From: Cellvibrionales bacterium UBA4451
GTDB taxonomy: Bacteria; Pseudomonadota; Gammaproteobacteria; Pseudomonadales; Porticoccaceae
Length of the DNA stretch: 64,000 nt
NCBI GenBank assembly: GCA_002390285.1
Contig: DGPB01000010.1
Location: 1-64,000, forward strand
Direction: 5' to 3'
Shown here: positions 62,849 through 64,000 of the stretch, in pieces
How positions within the stretch are numbered: the stretch's first letter is position 1
How the letters are laid out: every line of letters starts with the position of its first letter
Position numbers and translations under genes: made by a program
Notes under the pieces: generated by a model
What the model was told of the DNA's origin: nothing
Database searches by the model: none
The model's input: the letters and a program-made list of their open reading frames with translations, nothing else

Positions 62849-63610
62849 ATGGCGGGTCATAGTAAATGGGCCAATATTAAGCACCGTAAAGCGGCTCAAG
62901 ATGCTAAACGGGGCAAGATTTTTACCAAGTTAATTCGAGAGCTAGTGGTAGCCGCCAAGGCCGGTGGCCCCAACCCTGAAGATAACCCGCGGTTACGTGC
63001 AGCGGTAGATAAAGCGCTAGGCTCTAATATGAAGCGCGACACCGTCGAGAAGGCAATAGCGCGTGGCGCAGGGGCTGGCGAAGGTGACAATTACGATGAA
63101 ATTACTTATGAAGGCTATGGGGTTGGTGGTATAGCTATTCTCGTGGAGTGCATGACCGACAACCGTAATCGAACCGTCTCTGACGTACGTCATGCCTTTG
63201 ACAAACGCGGAGGCAACCTGGGGACTGATGGCTCTGTTGCTTATTTGTTTACCCGCACCGGGCAAATCAGTTTTGCACCGGGTGGTGATGATGAAAATTA
63301 TGAAGAAAAAATTATGGATGCAGCACTAGAAGCGGGAGCTGAAGATGTTGTGACCAATGATGATCAATCCATTGATGTGATGACAGCCTGGGAAGATTTT
63401 ACCGCAGTGAAAGACGCCATTGTCGCTGCAGGTTTAGAGCCTGATGATGCAGAGATCACTATGCTGGCTTCTATCACCATCCCGCTGGACAAAGAGGGTG
63501 CTGAAAAAGCATTGGCATTAATCGACAGCCTTGAAGACTTGGACGATGTCCAAAATGTGTACACCAATGCCGATATTTCACTTGAGGTGATGGAGCAATT
63601 GGATTCATAA
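62849..63610 (+). CDS. yebC: YebC/PmpR family protein (canonical YebC)
   Basis: This 253-residue protein is the canonical YebC: MAGHSKWANIKHRKAAQDAK at the start, TYEGYGVGGIAILVECMTDN and GGNLGTDGSVAYLF in the core. Family members have been linked to transcription control and to relief of ribosome stalling at proline stretches. It is preceded by a good GGAGG site eight bases before the ATG and lies 204 bases after aspS. A second, YeeN-type paralogue is at 12231. ruvC, its usual follower, is not directly downstream. Confidence 0.97.
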   Translation: MAGHSKWANIKHRKAAQDAKRGKIFTKLIRELVVAAKAGGPNPEDNPRLRAAVDKALGSNMKRDTVEKAIARGAGAGEGDNYDEITYEGYGVGGIAILVECMTDNRNRTVSDVRHAFDKRGGNLGTDGSVAYLFTRTGQISFAPGGDDENYEEKIMDAALEAGAEDVVTNDDQSIDVMTAWEDFTAVKDAIVAAGLEPDDAEITMLASITIPLDKEGAEKALALIDSLEDLDDVQNVYTNADISLEVMEQLDS

Positions 63611-63728
63611 CCGATTGCACTTACCTAGCCGCATACCTACCCACTTACTTAAGTGAAAGCGCGCGTTATTAACTATTTTTAATAAAATTTTTTAATTGAA
63701 CTCAACGAGTAATCAACGGAGAAAAAAG

Positions 63729-64000
63729 ATGAAAGTATTGAAAAAAACTGATGACTATACCGTTTATCAAAAGCGTTCAGGTCGTTATGCCGTTATTGGT
63801 GCGGATAACAGCCCTATCAATGGTGACGAAAAAGTCAAAATTCTCGTAGCTGAGGGCATTGTTAAACAAGCCGTGGCTGCACCTGAACCCGAAATTGTTG
63901 AAGAGGCCGTAGCTGAAGAAGCAGTAGTTGAAGAGGCTGTTGTAGAAGAAGTTGTAGCCGAGGAAGAAGCTGCTCCAGAAGTTGCAGCGGAGCCTGCTGC
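63729..64000 (+). CDS. Ala/Val/Glu-rich protein, 3' end outside window (partial)
   Basis: The first 90 residues are visible. A folded-looking N-terminal part (KKTDDYTVYQKRSGRYAVIG through GDEKVKILVAEGIV) is followed by a low-complexity Glu/Ala/Val section with repeated EEAV and VVEE units. ATG 63729 has GGAG eight bases upstream. I do not recognise a named family. It lies between yebC and whatever follows, where ruvC would normally be expected. Confidence 0.8.
   Translation, partial: MKVLKKTDDYTVYQKRSGRYAVIGADNSPINGDEKVKILVAEGIVKQAVAAPEPEIVEEAVAEEAVVEEAVVEEVVAEEEAAPEVAAEPA

Noticed and set aside
1..64000. CRISPR array, rRNA operon, prophage or replication origin
   Set aside because: No regularly spaced repeats, rRNA sequence, phage structural genes or DnaA-box cluster were noticed on reading through both strands.

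Overview
The window looks like chromosome of a marine-type gammaproteobacterium close to the Pseudomonadales/Cellvibrionales. Many gene orders seen here are conserved in that group: divergent ypjD/ffh, rpsP-rimM-trmD-rplS, xerD-dsbC-hom-thrC, prfB-lysS, pepA-holC-valS beside lptFG, queA-tgt-secDF and aspS-yebC. A phasin/PhaD/PHA-system cluster suggests polyhydroxyalkanoate storage. The genus cannot be fixed from sequence reading alone.

Layout. 1-2.8 kb: tail of an unknown gene, a DUF1289 protein, a CorB-like CBS transporter and a CcsA-like membrane protein. 2.9-6.7 kb: SRP protein Ffh, then the ribosome/tRNA-modification operon rpsP-rimM-trmD-rplS, closed by a clear terminator. 6.8-12.2 kb: xerD, dsbC, hom, thrC and a HopJ-family protein. 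12.2-13 kb: a YeeN-type YebC paralogue. 13-18.4 kb: a minus-strand beta-oxidation operon (acyl-CoA dehydrogenase, fadJ, fadI). 18.6-20.4 kb: recJ. 20.4-24 kb: an AT-rich accessory patch with a possible small membrane ORF, a decayed ORF, a REP-like palindrome and a secreted catalase-peroxidase bracketed by diverged direct repeats. 24-25.5 kb: arsR and acr3. 25.6-29.5 kb: a 2OG-Fe(II) oxygenase, heptosyltransferase I and the ABC-F ATPase Uup.

29.6-37.7 kb is a copper/silver island. It carries a Met/His-rich membrane protein, an RND efflux system (cusCBA), a CueR regulator with the full monovalent-metal signature, and a COG0701-type permease. CueR and the permease lie behind a near-perfect MerR-type promoter. 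37.8-41.9 kb: prfB with its programmed +1 frameshift, lysS and a GGDEF diguanylate cyclase. 41.9-49.5 kb: valS, a small unknown gene, holC and pepA on the minus strand, and lptF-lptG on the plus strand. 49.5-52.3 kb: an RDD protein, the PHA-granule genes and tRNA-Leu(CAA). 52.5-57.6 kb: queA-tgt-secD-secF, with yajC missing from its usual place. 57.7-64 kb: a lytic transglycosylase, proS, a HIT protein, aspS, yebC and the start of an Ala/Val/Glu-rich protein cut by the window edge.

Most of the window is housekeeping. The accessory interest lies in 20.4-25.5 kb (repeats, periplasmic KatG, arsenite efflux) and 29.5-37.7 kb (copper island whose permease probably handles a monovalent-metal stress). 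No CRISPR array, prophage, intact insertion sequence or rRNA was seen.
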